A DNA stretch of 64,000 nt, taken from contig OX352773.1 in assembly GCA_947095535.1 (NCBI GenBank), positions 255,463,590-255,527,589 on the forward strand, in the 5' to 3' direction. A program made the translations under genes and the position numbers. Origin of the DNA: Poecilobothrus nobilitatus. Its lineage: Eukaryota > Arthropoda > Insecta > Diptera > Dolichopodidae. This document shows positions 24,040 through 38,400 of the stretch, one piece after another (positions within the stretch are counted from its first letter, which is position 1; every line of letters starts with the position of its first letter). The notes below the pieces were generated by a model. The model was given only the letters and a program-made list of their open reading frames with translations, had not been told where the DNA came from and did no database searches.

Positions 24040-25760
24040 AAAAATGAGTCCACCAACACAAAGAAACAAAAATAAAGTTATTTGCACTATATATACTACA
24101 AGACAACTATGCCTTGTCAATAGGTATATACTGATACTAATAGTACGATCACAAACACTTGATTTTGAGAAATTGAGATGATTTCGAAAATTGAGTTGAT
24201 TTTCTCCTTTTTTTTTTCTTGATTTCTCATACATTTTTCAAAAATTTATCTATCAAAGAAAATCAACTCGCTACTTGATTTTTTAAAAATCACCTCAAAA
24301 TCACGTTGTCCATGAAATTTCGATTTTTGAATTGATTATTTAAATTTTTTTCCCATAACTCTTGATTTGTTTTTATTTGTCAAAATAAATATTCAAAATC
24401 ATAACAACAAATTTGCTGTAATTTATTTATTTATTTTTGGTATATTTTTTATTGTATAGAATAATATAAATATGCCAAAAATTAAATTCTTGATTTTAAA
24501 AAAAGATTGTGAATATTTGACATTTTACTTGATTTTGTACATGATAACCATTATAAATCAACTTGATTTCGGAGTTTGTGAACATAATCCACCAAAATCC
24601 TGGCAAATAGTATTAGCCACCTAAATACTGGCAAGCCGAAACATTGATTTTAAATGGCCGCCGAAGATGTTATGAAAAATGTAAACAAAAGTTAATTTTG
24701 TATGAATTGCTTTTATACGATGTAGTAAATTTTTTTCTCGACTATTAAAAATTAAAATAAAATAATTTCGAATTAGATAATTTCTAATTAAAAAATCAAA
24801 ATTAAAAAAAACTAAATATAAGTGAATAAAGGCTGGTATTCATGAGAAAAAAATATCCACAAAAATGTTAAAACATAGGCAGAAGATACAAAAATGATAT
24901 GGGTGTGAAAGAGAGAGAAACCCTAAAAAACATCCATGAAACATTTGAAAATTTCCACGAAAGTACCCATAAATATCCACAAAAATATGTTCTGTGAAGA
25001 TATTTTGCTATAAATATCGTGGATATTTTTAATACATATGCAAAAATTTTATATCTTACAAAAAATTTCTCACTACCATGACATTTAAATTTTGAAGTGT
25101 CAAAAAAATAAACAAACATTTTAAAATAAGCAAATGTTCAAAAAAAATTTTTTTGTTTTTTAGTGAGAAACTATATTAAAATGACTATTATAGGTATAAA
25201 AATATTATTAATAAACTATATTATTTTTAACAACTTTATAAATAAAAAATTTTAAATTTTTAGCTAAATATGAATATAAACATAAATAAATTAGGTTATG
25301 TACATTTTTTACTGTCAAAGTGTTGCTGTAATATTTTGTAATAATATAATTTTTTTTCAGGTCCCACTGGTAGTATACTATATTTTTCTCTTTCTAAAGT
25401 TGCGGTAATATCCACGAAATTTCATAATTCCTTAATACACTAAAAATAAAATAGTAAAACATAATTTTTTTTTTATTGCTATATTTCTTATAAGTGCTAC
25501 ATAATTATGGTCACTTTTTTTTTGCAATTTCTTAAATATAATTTTCATTACTAAAATATAAATAAAATTTAATTAAAAAACACGTTCTCATTATTAATTA
25601 ATGTTTTTTTAATTTTTATTTTCCAATTAGAAATTATGTAATTGGAACTTATTTGATTTGTATTTTTAGAGTAAGAGCGTGACGCACTCCAGTTTTAATT
25701 AAACAAATAATACTAACAAATCAGTTGTTTTTTTTTATCAGGTAATGAAGCTTTCTTTAA
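24040..25760. other. Gene-free AT-rich spacer upstream of TACC
   Basis: No supported gene. Two recurring words, ATATCCAC(A/G)AAA and CCCATAAATATCCAC, appear between 24,850 and 25,420 in a diffuse way, suggesting an old repeat. No terminal repeats were found. Confidence 0.45.
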
Positions 25761-25767
25761 TTTTATA

Positions 25768-25853
25768 CTGCGACGTGAAAAGCGAAGTTTATGAATTGAA
25801 TATAAACTTTAACTTAAAAGTTTAAACTTCGTTTTATTTTTCGCTCGTCGGCA
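25768..25853. repeat. Imperfect hairpin upstream of the TACC first exon
   Basis: CTGCGACGTGAAAAGCGAAG (from 25,768) is mirrored by the inverse of 25,822-25,853 (CTGCCGACGAGCGAAAAATA then AAACGAAG). It lies about 0.33 kb before the ATG at 26,185. It may be a small element or a foldback. Confidence 0.5.
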
Positions 25854-26184
25854 GCGCCTCTTCCAGATTTTATATATAGTACTAGCTTTCAACAGTGTCA
25901 AATGGTAAATGTTGCCAGTGTAGTTTGGAAAAAGTGGCTGTGCAGTTTGAATTTTCTGTTCATTTGAAAATTCGCTTGGTATTTTGTTGTAATTACTAAT
26001 TAGATGTTTTCAATTTGATTTAAAAAAATAAATAAAATTAGTGTTGTAAATCGGTATTTAATTTTAAAATATACATAGTATTTGCATTGCAAAGTAAATA
26101 TAAATAAAAGTTAATAGTTTAATTGTACATATTCATATTTTGTTATTTGTACTTAAAAAGAGAAACTATCAGTGAAAAGCAAAA

Positions 26185-26226
26185 ATGGAGCGTCTTGTAT
26201 TAAAGGAAAAAAATGATAATATAATT
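26185..26226 (+). CDS. tacc: Predicted upstream first coding exon of the TACC gene (14 codons)
   Basis: ATG in an ideal fly context (GCAAAAATGG) opens MERLVLKEKNDNII and ends exactly at ATT|GTAAGT, a strong donor, in phase 0. The same phase is used by the donor of the large exon at 35,482-37,899 and expected by the next common exon at 42,850. It would therefore be an alternative start giving a 1,027-aa isoform. The 300 bp upstream is less homopolymeric and looks like 5' UTR/promoter. With only 14 codons, proof requires transcripts. It could instead belong to an unrelated transcript. Confidence 0.5.
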
Positions 26227-26799
26227 GTAAGTTTGTTACAGATACTTAATCTTATAAGAATTTGAAATTTTTAGTTAAAATTTAAATAAATTTTTAATGG
26301 CGCAATTTCTTTTTTATTATTTGCAAGAAATGTCAAATTAAAGAACTTCAAAAAATACGGCATATGCGCTGTTCTAAAATTTTTGTATAATTTAAAAATT
26401 TGACATTAGTGCAATTTTATAAAAGAAAATATTGCACTTTAAAAGTAACTATCAAATAAAAATACCTATAGTTATTGTAGAAACGAATTGTCATAAATTG
26501 GAATAAAAAAATTAATATCTTTTCTAGTAGAATAATTTAAAATATATTGAAATTCTGGGAAATGATTTAAAACTGAGATATCATAGGTATGTAAATTCTA
26601 TTATATGAAATTGACACAAATGAATAAGTGGATTTTGTTATTTTTACAAAAAATAGAAAAACATTTCTAAAAACATTCGGAAAAAAAACTTGGTTCCAAG
26701 TCTTAAACTATTTGAATGGAATAAAAATTTATTTTATAAAGTTAATATAAAAAATTTATTTTAGAATTTATATTGTGTATTCTATATCATACATAACAT

Positions 26800-29700
26800 A
26801 TTTTGTTAGACTTAACTTTGAACTTGAACCGATTGAAAATTTAAATGATGTCTATAAATTTATATATGTACATATTTTTCTAAATTATGTATGTGCGTGT
26901 TTATATAGTACCTACGTAGTACGTATATATATTATATATTCTTGTAATCCTACAAACAATTAATTTGCATGCAATGCACCAAGTTTAATGGAGCCTTAGT
27001 ATATAAAACAAAAACATATTTAGACATACATGTATTTATAGATATTTTAAAAACGTTTCATTGGTAATAGGTACAGAAGCTTTTTTGTTTTTATTGAATT
27101 TTTTTTTTTTACTTAAGTATTGCTATAAAAGCCGGTTATTATAAAATTAATGAAGCCATATTAATTACTTTAATTATTGAAAGCATTGAACTAAATTACC
27201 ACTTGACTTAATAAGCTAAGAAAGATAAAATAAACAAAATTATGAATTATAATTTTGTGAAATTTTATGTTGTTAAATGTTTATAAATTTTCTTTTTGAT
27301 ACAAAATTGATACAAATTTAATGAATAAAATATGAAATAAAATTGAATAATTGATAACATTTTTTTTCAGGTCTGAATCTGACAATCTTTTTAAACTAAA
27401 GCTATAATAATATACATGTATATACTTTGTTTTCCAATTTTAATCATTCATTTATGCAAGTTTTCACTTTTCCTTTTTCTTGTTTGAAAAAATTGTTATC
27501 AAGTTTTTAATTTCATTCAAGAAAAATTTCAATGATAAAAAGACATTATTTAAAATAATTCTTAGCTTTAATCAATTGTATTAGATATTTAGGTATGTGT
27601 ACATACACACATAATTTAAAATTCAAGTTAATTTAATTTATCTGAATCTTAAAAATTATGTTGCCAATAAATTATTTATCATATCGTTCAGGATAATTCA
27701 ATTTTAGAAAACTTAATCCCAAAAAATTGTATTTATTTATAGGTAGATTGTTGTATTTTTATTTTATTTGTCTAATTGTATAACTTTCAATTTTTAATTA
27801 TTAAAATTAATTTTCCTCTATTATAATTAATGTTAACGTTATTTTTTTTTATTATTTAATTTGATTGAACTAATAGAAAAAAATAAAATACTTAAATAAC
27901 AATAACAAATGAACAATACTTATCCAATAATTATATTAATCTAGTATTTACATATATGTATTATATAATATTGCGCGTTTATACAATAAATACTCAAGTT
28001 TCAAATTGAAATTTTCAATTAATTCGAATGAAAATTTCCAACTTATTTGTAAAAATACAATTTGAAACATTAGATTATATTAAAATGAAAATGGGTTGTT
28101 TTGTTTTGTTAAGAAAAAAAAATCATTATTAAAAAAAAAAGTAGTAGCTAATCTATTATCGATACTAAAATATCTATAACTTTAAATAAAATTAAAAAAA
28201 AAAAAAAAAAAATTAATGATATTAAGTTACATATAAAAATATCGCGAACGAAAATACTTACCTCTGTCCTACATTATTTACCTTTATTTTACATATATTT
28301 TTAGATTTGCAATAATCACTTCATACCTACATATGTCGATTGCGAATTTTTTAATGATTTGAAAAAAATTTAATATTTTATATATTAATTTTATAAAAAT
28401 TGTTTGCCTAGGTCCGGTGTCATCTTATATGAGGTGTGTGTTTTTCAATAATAACGTTATAAAAAAAATGTTCAATTAATAATGGTTTAATAAAATTTAG
28501 ATAAACTTTTACTTATTATTGAAAAATAATTTATGTACCTATATATAAATAAGAAAATACTCTTTAAGTAGAAAGGTAGTAAGTCATTATTCGTCTACTA
28601 AAAAAAAAATGTAAGAAATATTATATTCTATTCATTATGTAATATGACATGATTCAGAGAATTATTTATAATTGCATATTTTAACTGATCATTTAATTTT
28701 TGTGTTACTCTAATACTCTATAATTGCTTAAAAAATTATTAAAACAAAATATGCAAAAATTAAATTCTACTATTCTTTTTTTTTTTTAATTTACCCTTCC
28801 ATATTTTCATTTTCAATTGATGACGATTTACAATAACAATTGCACATACTATAAATTACAAAAATTAAATATGTTTAATTGCATTACAGATATAACAAAA
28901 AAAAAAAAAAAAGAAAAATTTTAATTATTTTATACATTTATAAGTTGTATAAACAGAAAAAAAAAATCAATTTAATAGTACTATTTTTGCGCGATCTTTT
29001 AATATTTCTCTTATAAATATATGGTTTATTTTTTATTTATTTATTTTTTTTTTTTTTACTTCATTTGTTGCTCCAAATAATTTTTGATATTGATCATAAT
29101 ATATTTCAAAATAAAACAAAAAAACAACAGTGTAAAATAGAAAAACAAAAAAAAAAAAAAATACTATAACATCAACAACGTCAGTCGTCAATTCTTTAAA
29201 CATTTGCTTTTAATTTTTTTTTTCCGTGCTTTTTATTTATTTTTATGATTTTATTTTTTATTTTTGACCATAATGAAAAATTTTTTTGCAAAATAAAAAT
29301 TTGCTTTTCTCAGTCTCTAGTTAAATGTTCAACCGTGACTCGATGAGGTGAAAATTAATCTTTATAACGAATTTATTTAAAAACATTAAATACTTATACA
29401 TATTATATACTATATAATACATAAATATTATGTATATTATACGGAAAATGTGAAAAATAAAAACACAAAACAAGAAGGAAAAAAAGAAAAAAACGAATTA
29501 AATATTTTATCATTAGTTATAGAATTTCTATAATCTAATGATTAAAATAAAACATAATAATATAATAAGTATTAGAAAATATCACAAAAATGGGAAATAC
29601 TCCCCCAAATTCAAAGGTGTGAATTTATTTTTAGTAGTGTTTTTTTTTTTTTTTAGTTTTATAATATTATCTATTCTTTGTTCTCTAAAACGCATGCAAT

Positions 29701-31780
29701 TAAAAATTTTCCTTTATTTTGTTATGTTTTGTTTTTAGTGGAATTTAAAAATAAAAAAAAAAAAAACATTTTTTAAACATTCCATTTAGATCCATAAAGT
29801 TATAAAGCTCATTTAATCTATAAAAGTCCAGCTATACAAAAAAAAAAAAAACTACGTTTTATTTAAAAGAAAATTTTTATTTAAACATTTTTTTTTAAAT
29901 TTAAATCCCTTAAAATAATTTTGTGTTTTTTTGATTTAAATGAAACCTTCAAATATCTTGTATCTAAATTCCTGTTTCTAGGATTTATCGAATGAAAGAT
30001 GTCCCAAAGTTTTTTGGATAAATTAAAGTGAAAATTCCTTTTCCAATTAGATACATACTTACATTTTGTTATTGTTATTTTTTTTTTCATATTTCAAATT
30101 TTTTTGTTTTTGTCGATCTTTAATGAAAATAGAGGAATAACCTCACATCATGTAAATTTCTTCTTTTTTTTTTAAGTTGGTTTTATTTTGCTGTATTATG
30201 TATATCTATGACACTCGATTTTAGAATGAACTCGTCAAATAAAATCTATATTTAGATTACCGCGGGTACAATATTTAAAATATAGAAAAACAAAAACGAA
30301 GAAAAACAATAAAATGAAAAAAAAATGTGTTATTACAAAAAAACATATAAGTTTTTCCATGTTTTTTTTTTTGTACCAAATTTGAAAAAAAAAAAGACAA
30401 TGTATAGTAAACATCATGGAAAAAGTCCAACAATTATAATCATAAAAAGAAAAATTTAAAATAAACAAAATGGTACAAAAAAAAAAAAATAAAAATAAAA
30501 AAAAAAAATTATAAAATAATTAACATGATTTTATTACACGAGCGTTTTTGTTTTTTTTTAAACAATTTAAATAAAAATTATTTTAGAGCAACAATTCACA
30601 TTTTTTTTTCTATTTTTTTTTTTATTTTTCTTTACTATTAACCACTGTTCTAAATAAATTTTTATTTTATAGTAATGAAAATTGTAAAAATAAACACAAA
30701 AGCAAAAATTTGCAAATTAAAAAGAAATTTTTAATTTAACAAAAAAAAAAAAAAAAAAAAACACTATAATTAAACAACTTTTTTAAGTAGATTCTGCTTT
30801 TGTTTAATAAAACAAATTTACAATTATTGTGTTTTAAACTAAACTAGCTTAGTGTAATGTAATAATGAATAAAAGGCGACTTTATAGTCAGGAAATAATA
30901 ACATATCGGAAGATTTATTGGTGTAACGGAAGATATTCCTTTCCACCTTTCTCTAAGGTGCAGGTGTAGTAGATTTTAATTAAAAGCAAAATTAGACTGT
31001 TATTACTGTTGGTGTTGTTTCAAATGTGGTGCTTATGACAGCCCTTACACCTAGGCGCCTGTTGTGCTCTCCTATGCAATGATCCGCTCGCCTCTTAAAA
31101 CGTTTCATCGAGTCAATCTATACCTCTGATGAATCGTATTGTATTTCTCTAATTGAGCATTTTCACTTTAGAGAAGCTCTCTGAGACTGTTAATTAACCT
31201 TAATTAACCGTTAGTTGAAGACGTGTGAATATATATTTAAAGTTACTTTTTATATAATTTTTAAAACTTTAAAAGTAATCTTCTATTTATTTTAATGGTA
31301 GTTAATAGTACCTTTGGTATTTTAAACCAAAATTTTCTTTTTGATCGTTTTTAAAAGACTTTTTACAAATATATATTGTATATAGCTTTTTTTTTGTCAG
31401 TAACACTTACAATGGTCGAATAGGTTCTCTTACATTTTTGAAAGTGTATTACGGACCTAGAGTCTAGTGATAACTGATGTATTAGCTCAATTTTTACCAA
31501 TAAACATAAAAAGAATAACAAATAAATATACATATCACATTCTTCCTATAAGTACTTTATTTATTGATTTTTTTTTTAACTTTCAAAGGTGGTCTGACTC
31601 ATTCATATTATTGTTCTATTAAAAATAAAAACTTTAAATTAATATATTTTAGAAAAAAAAAAACTAAAAGTTACTTTATCCATTATATTGTTGCCGTTGA
31701 TACGTTAATTTATTACAGAAACGGAGTTGTACAAAAAAAAAAAAAAAAAAAATTAATTACTTATGTATGTGCTTAAGTAA
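26800..31780. other. Very AT-rich presumed intron with long A/T tracts
   Basis: Dominated by homopolymeric A and T runs. No domain-bearing open frame was recognised. One less AT-rich patch at about 30,900-31,200 stands out (see findings). Short open stretches in this interval are low-complexity. Confidence 0.45.
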
Positions 31781-31794
31781 TTTTTTTCAAAGAT

Positions 31795-31925
31795 TTTATA
31801 TTCACATCACGTTAAAGACTGAACTATAGAACTTTTAATTCTATTTTGGCACAATAAGTGAAAAAGATAGTATAGTAGTATGGTTATTTAGCTTTTTCTG
31901 TCCAAATTAAAAGCTTTATGGGTCG
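31795..31925. repeat. Dispersed repeat, copy 1
   Basis: GAACTTTTAATTCTATTTTG, then ACAATA and TATGGTTATTTAGCTTTTT recur at 46,780-46,870 in the same orientation with a few mismatches. Preceding text TTAAAG(A/C)CTGAA also matches. The family is unidentified. Confidence 0.55.
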
Positions 31926-32629
31926 AACCTCCATTTAATGTCAAATTTTGGTGATACGTATTACAAGTCTAACATGATTTGGATATTAAAAACAACGATG
32001 AACCACAATTAATAATCATTTTAAATATTTATTCATACACAAATTTAATTGGAATTATTGACTACAAAAGAGATTAATATTTTTATCGTACATATTAGAT
32101 TGAAATGCATGTTTTTAAAATGCATATTTTTTTATAAAATCTGTACGTTTACTTATTTAATTTTTGACTTTTTTTTTTTTTTAATTATTTTGTGCAAAAT
32201 GTTCGCGTAAAAAAGTTTTGTTATCCTTATAAGAAGTTTTGTTTTCATTATTTTTTTCATGTTATAAATTTTTATTTGTTTTGTTTTAACAGATTTTTTG
32301 TACAGATTTTTTTTGATCAATAAATTTTTATAAAACCAGACACATTCAATTATTAAAAACAGCACAAAACTTAAATAAAAACTATGTTTCTTTTTATTTT
32401 TTATATAATAAATTTGATTATCGCTAAATTATTGTAAATCGGAAAATTTTTATTGTTTAATTATAATTTTTCAATAATTTTATCATTCTTGTTGATAGAT
32501 AGGAGATAAAAGGTAGTAGTCCATAATTCTGATATTAATTTGGTGAGTCAGTTGTTATTCACAAAAAAATCACTGATCCATTGGAAAAATTTTTTTATGA
32601 TTGTAATTGAAATTTTATCTAAATAATAT

Positions 32630-33155
32630 TTATTTATTTATTTATAATTGTTTGCCTGTCACATACAATGTGTCAGGGAAACTTTGCCAGATTGTTCGCC
32701 TTCTGATGTGATTGTATTCTTAAATCTAAGATTTAGGTTTAATAAGTAGATTTTGATTTTATTCTACATTTTGTAAAGTCTAAAAAGTCCAATTATCATT
32801 TCCATTTCTTTTCGTCTATTAATTTTGAGGGTTGCTGGTATATGGTTCGGACAACTATTTATAATGTGTTTCAAAGTATATAGGTCTTGGAAAAATCTGC
32901 ATATGGAGAGCTCAGTATTGTTCAATATCTAGAAATAGATGATTAACGTCTTCTCCAGTTGTATCCTCAGAATTTTGTTGCCTGTTTGCGGATTTTGATG
33001 CTTGTTTAGGTATTAGATTTTCTCGTAAAAAAGTGGTATTGTTTTGTTTAGTGGACAAGTTATAGCAGATTTTGCTGCATTATCTGATGGTTCATTGCCT
33101 TTGATATCTGTTTGTTCCGGGATCCAGAACTGTTTTGTCCTATCTTTATAAGCAT
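32630..33155 (-). mobile_element. 5'-truncated LINE fragment with RNase H domain (I/LOA/Jockey-type)
   Basis: Minus-strand translation near 33,150-33,030 gives KQFWIPEQTDIKGNEPSDNA, the RNase H segment normally read as W(I/V)PGHxxIxGNExAD. Downstream frames give YTLKHIINSCPNHIPATLK and KEMEMIIGLFRLYKM, the usual C-terminus. The 3' end is CATTGTATGTGACAGGCAAA followed by a TAAATAAATAAA tail at 32,630-32,650. Frameshifts and stops show it is dead. It differs from the LINE at 1.2-3.7 kb, whose 3' end is unrelated. Confidence 0.8.
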
Positions 33156-35481
33156 TTTCGCATAATTAAAAAAAAAGGAAGTTAACTAATATTTTTTAGT
33201 TATATAACTTACAAGTAGTAATTTGCTTAGTTAATAAAACAAAAAAAAAATTTTACCATATACATTTTTAAAATAAGTAAATATGTATTTCTTTTTTAAT
33301 AATTCATTTGATACAGTTAAATCCACTTTTAAGAACCACCAGGACCAAATAAAATAAAAAGAAATACTAAGTATGTACTTATATCATAATATGAAAGATT
33401 AAATCTTCTTTATACTCTTATTGTGAATATTTCAATGGGATGAGTTTTAAATTTTTGTCTAATACTAATACTAAAGGTGCAATTATTAAAGCTTGTAGCT
33501 TGAACGCTTTTCCTCTTCAGTTTTCATAATACAAATTTTTATTTTCCGTCATATAGAATTTATTTTCAATCAAATATTTTGTAATAAGGATGTTAATTTC
33601 ACTAATTCCATCATTTTATGATTCTAGAAGTTAAAGATTCAAGATTAGATTAGACCATGTGCTAATCGATAACACAAATTGTCCGATACAATATAACTTT
33701 TTACTTGCGGGAAAATAAATATGAAAAAAATTGAATGTACCAAATAAAAAAATGAATTTTGAAGTTAAAAATTATTCAAAATGAACAAAATATTACGAAG
33801 GTTTTTCCATTGCTGATGACAATTCTAATGGAAATGGAAACACAATTACTTAGAGATTTTATTATTCGTTTTATATAAAACTAAAAGAAAAAGTTCTAAG
33901 GTAGTATCAAGTATTATTTATATTTAGTGGATTTTAGTTTCATAATTTTTATTTTCTTGTTTTATTGCTTTATCTGGAATGTATTCATAATTTAGTAGTG
34001 TCTTATGTCAAAATTTTACATAATTCCTTATGACTAAATAAATAACCTTAAAAAAAAAAACAGAATTTCTTCATTGTCGAAACGTCAACTTCTCGTAAGT
34101 CGTGTAAAAATTAAATTATACACGAAGAACAAACACTAAATACAATCCTCTACAATCCTATCATTAATTTTCATTTAAAAGGTAAAAAAAAATATTTTCA
34201 AAATTTTGTACAATGAGAATGTGGCATATTAAATCTTACATGAAATCTCTTCCTTTATGAATTTTATCCCTTTCATCTATAAGTTACATTTTTTTGTTTT
34301 CTCTTTGTTGTACTTTTTCGATTAAGGTTTAGGCTGTTTTATTTTGACTTTTCAATATTTCATAAATTTGTTTTATATATATAATCCAATCTGAATTCCC
34401 GCAATGTTGTCTTTGACCCCTAAAATGGAACTATATATGTATTGTTGTTTGTTTTGAATTATGTATTTGTATTCAGTATCTTTTCTGTTTTCAAATGATT
34501 TTAAAAAAACGTAAGTATGAAAATATAAAGAAATTTTTATTTTTATTAGCAAGTTTTTCGTTTTACGTGATGATGAATATCGTTTAAGCAGGTCTCGACT
34601 GTGTTAATAAAAAGAAAAACTATAATTTTTTTTTTTTTTGGTTTTTGTTAAAAAAGTCATTGATATTTTCACATCGCATATTCGTATATATAATAATATG
34701 AAATTTTTCTCTGATTTTTTTTTCTCCTTTTTTTTTTTTTTTTTTTTTTATTTATTATAATTTTTATTTTTGTAACATCGCACCCTAATGTTGATGAAAA
34801 ATTTTCTCACATTGAAAATAAAAAAGACAAAAGGCAAAGTCACATGGCATGATTTTTCTTTTCACAGTACAAAAAAAAAAAAAAAAAAATGAAAATGAAA
34901 ATAAAAATAAAAGAAATTTTAAATTTAAATGAAAATGTTTTTCTCTTCTCCTAATATATTTATTATATAAAATAAGAAGATGATGTTTGTATTGAAAGTT
35001 ATTAGTGTTGGCGTTTTTTTTTTATTTTTCTTTTCTTAATATGATTTTTCCTCAAATATTGTGATATATTTATACATTAACATGAAAAAACAAAAAAAAA
35101 ATTATTTTTTCTTTCAATTTTATACTCACAAGCTAAAAGAAAAAGAAAAAAAAAAATTTTTTTTTGTTTTAATTTTCAAATTTATTTGTAAACTCATCAG
35201 TGAATAAAAGATCGCGCAACTATTCAAAGGATTTGTTAAAAAAATTTTTTTTTTTTTTACTTAATTTGAAAATTAAGAAATTTTTTTTTTTTAATTTCTG
35301 CTAAAATCAATTTTTATTTGGTTGAACGGTTATTAGAAAAATAAAAAAAAAATATAAAACTAAATATAAAATTTTTTTTTTTTTTTTTGAATTAATCTTA
35401 TAAATAACAAGTGAATGTACAAATTTCACTTGATCTGATTTTGATTTAAAAAAAAAAGTATATATAATTATTTAAGACGTA

Positions 35482-38400
35482 ATGGATTTTATATTATCAA
35501 AATTAATGAATCGTTCTTCACCAATACCACAACAACAACAACAACAACAAGAACAAGAACAACAAAAGCAACAGAATGTAGAAAAAAATTCATCTGACAG
35601 AACAACAGAATCTGTAAATAAAGATCATAATAAAAAAAAAATTGGTGACACATTTCAAAAATTGAATAATCATCTAAATGGAAATCATCATAATGAAAAT
35701 GAATTAAAAATTAAATCTACAAATGTTTCAGATATTTCTGAAATAAAAAAATTAAATGATTCAGTTGTTATTTCAAATGAAACAAATGAATTTGATGTGA
35801 AAAATAATGCTGAATATAAAGCATTACAAATTTTACATCAAGATTTATTAGCAACAAATAATCCCAATAATAATGAATTACAATTAAAGGAGGATAATAA
35901 GAATATTGATGATGATACAAAAAATAATATTTTAATAGAAAATAAAATTGGAATATTAAGAATGAATAATGATGGAAAAATATCAAATTTAAATCCATTT
36001 TTAAATTTAAATGATATTAAATCAAATAAAACTATTGATTATAATCAATTATATTTTGAACCATTAGATTTAGATGATGATGATGATTATAGCAATAATG
36101 ATATAAATATTTCAATTAATAATATAAGTTTGCAAGAAAATATAAATACAAATTCATTTGATTATTTAAAAAATCAAAATAATGACAAACTGTTAAATAC
36201 AATTTATAAAAATAATATTTCAAATGAAATTTCAATTAATTCTACTTCAAATGAAATTTTAAATAACGTAAATCAAGATTTAAATGAAAATCATATTCAA
36301 GATGTTGCTGTCAATGTAAATAACATTGAATTTATCGGTTTAAATGAAAAAAATGAAACGTTAGAAGAAATATCAAATAATGATAATGAAAATTTAAATA
36401 AAAATATTGTTTTAGAAACTCAAACTGTTGTTGAAGAAACTCAAATTCAGTTGAGAAATTCCGATAAAACAAATAATTATAATTTAAATTCAAATGCTGA
36501 TGTCATTTTATCTAAGGATGATAGGTTAGAAACGAAGTCTAAAGAAATTAAATCTACATTTACAATTGAAAATAAAAATTCTGTAAAAGAAATTTCGATA
36601 CTTCCTATATCAAAAGAAATTATAAATAAAGTAAATAAAGATTTAAATAAAAATCTTGATTTAGAAACTCAAACTGTTGTTAAAGAAACTGAAATTTATT
36701 TGAGAAATTCTGATAAAATAAATAATGATAAATTAAATTCAAATTCTGAAGTAATTTTAACTAATGATGTTACAAATACACAATGTAAAGAAATTAAATC
36801 AACATTTCAAATTGAAAGTGAAAATTCTGAAAAAGAAATTTCGATCCTTTCTATTTCAAAAGAAATTGTAAATAGCGTAAATCAAAATTCAGATAAAAAT
36901 GTTATACAAGATGTTGTTACCAATGTAAATAACATTGAATTTATCTGTTTAAATGAAAAAAATGAAGCATTAGAAGAAATATTAGAAACAATTAATATTC
37001 CTATAGAAATATTAAATAACGATAATGAAAATTTAAATAAAAATGTTGTTTTAGAAACTCAAACTGTTGTTGGAGAAACTCAAATTCAGTTAAAAAATTC
37101 CGACAAAATAAATAATGATCATTTAAATTCAAAATCTGATGTCATTTTACCGAAAGATGATAGATCAGACACAAAGTGTAAAGAAATTAAATCAACATTT
37201 CCGATTGAAAATGAAAACTCTAATGAAATTTCCGTGAATGATATAAAAAAACCGGCATTAGAATCTAAAACACATGATCCAAATGAAATGAAAATTACAG
37301 TATTAGATGATCATAAAGAAATAGAAAATGTTACATTTGAATCAAATATTTTAAATGAGAAAAATCAGCTACCATTAGAAAATATTAAAATAGAATCTGT
37401 TACATCTGAATCAAATAATTCAATAAAACAAACTATAATACAAATGGATGCAATTCAAACCGAATCAATTATAAATCAAACATTAAATAAGATCAATTCA
37501 TTAGAAAATTCTAATTTGATTTTAAATACAAATGATGATATTATTGTTAAAAATATTCCAATTGTACAAAATAAAAATGAATTAGATACAATTATTTTAA
37601 ATGGAAAAAATCAAATATTAAATGAAAATAAAATTACAACAATTGAAAATGAAATTAAAAAAGATTTAGAGGGGACAATTTCAAATGACAAAAATGAAAA
37701 TTTTATTCCAGTAATATCAAATATTTCTTTAAATGATATTTTAATGAATGAAAATCATAATATAAATAAAGAAAATAATAATATATCAAATGTATTATCA
37801 GAATTATCGGAACCACAAGAAACATCATTAAATACATCACAACAACCACAAAACATTTTAAATTTAAAAAGAAATGATTTAAAAGAAGAAAATTTCAAGG
37901 TGGGAAACCCTATAAATTGCATAATTATACACAATAAAAAAAATATATATACAGGGTGGTCCAGACCATTTGTATCAGCTTTTTAAGAAGGAAAGGGTTC
38001 GTTATTTTAAAATTAAAAAAAAAAAAAAATTATTAGCTAAGTCGAGAATTATTTTATATTTTATTTTTTATTTCACCTCGGTGTTCTATAGATTTGTGAT
38101 ATTTGTGATGTACTGTAAATTCACCTTGATCGATATTTTCAAATAGGAACGGGTACTTTTCGATGGAAATTCATATTCTACGTCAAAAAATAATTATTTC
38201 CATTTAAAATTAATTAAAATAAAACAAGTAAATGTAACAGTAAGTCGATGCAACCGACTTATTAATACCCTACACCTGAATAATTCGAATTAAATTAAAA
38301 ATCCATAAGTGTTTTTGGCAGCTGCTTGAACTTCTTCCCTTTTCTGTCTTATTCAACTCGAATTTCAAGAACGTAAAAGAGGCATCCGCTTGGGATATGC

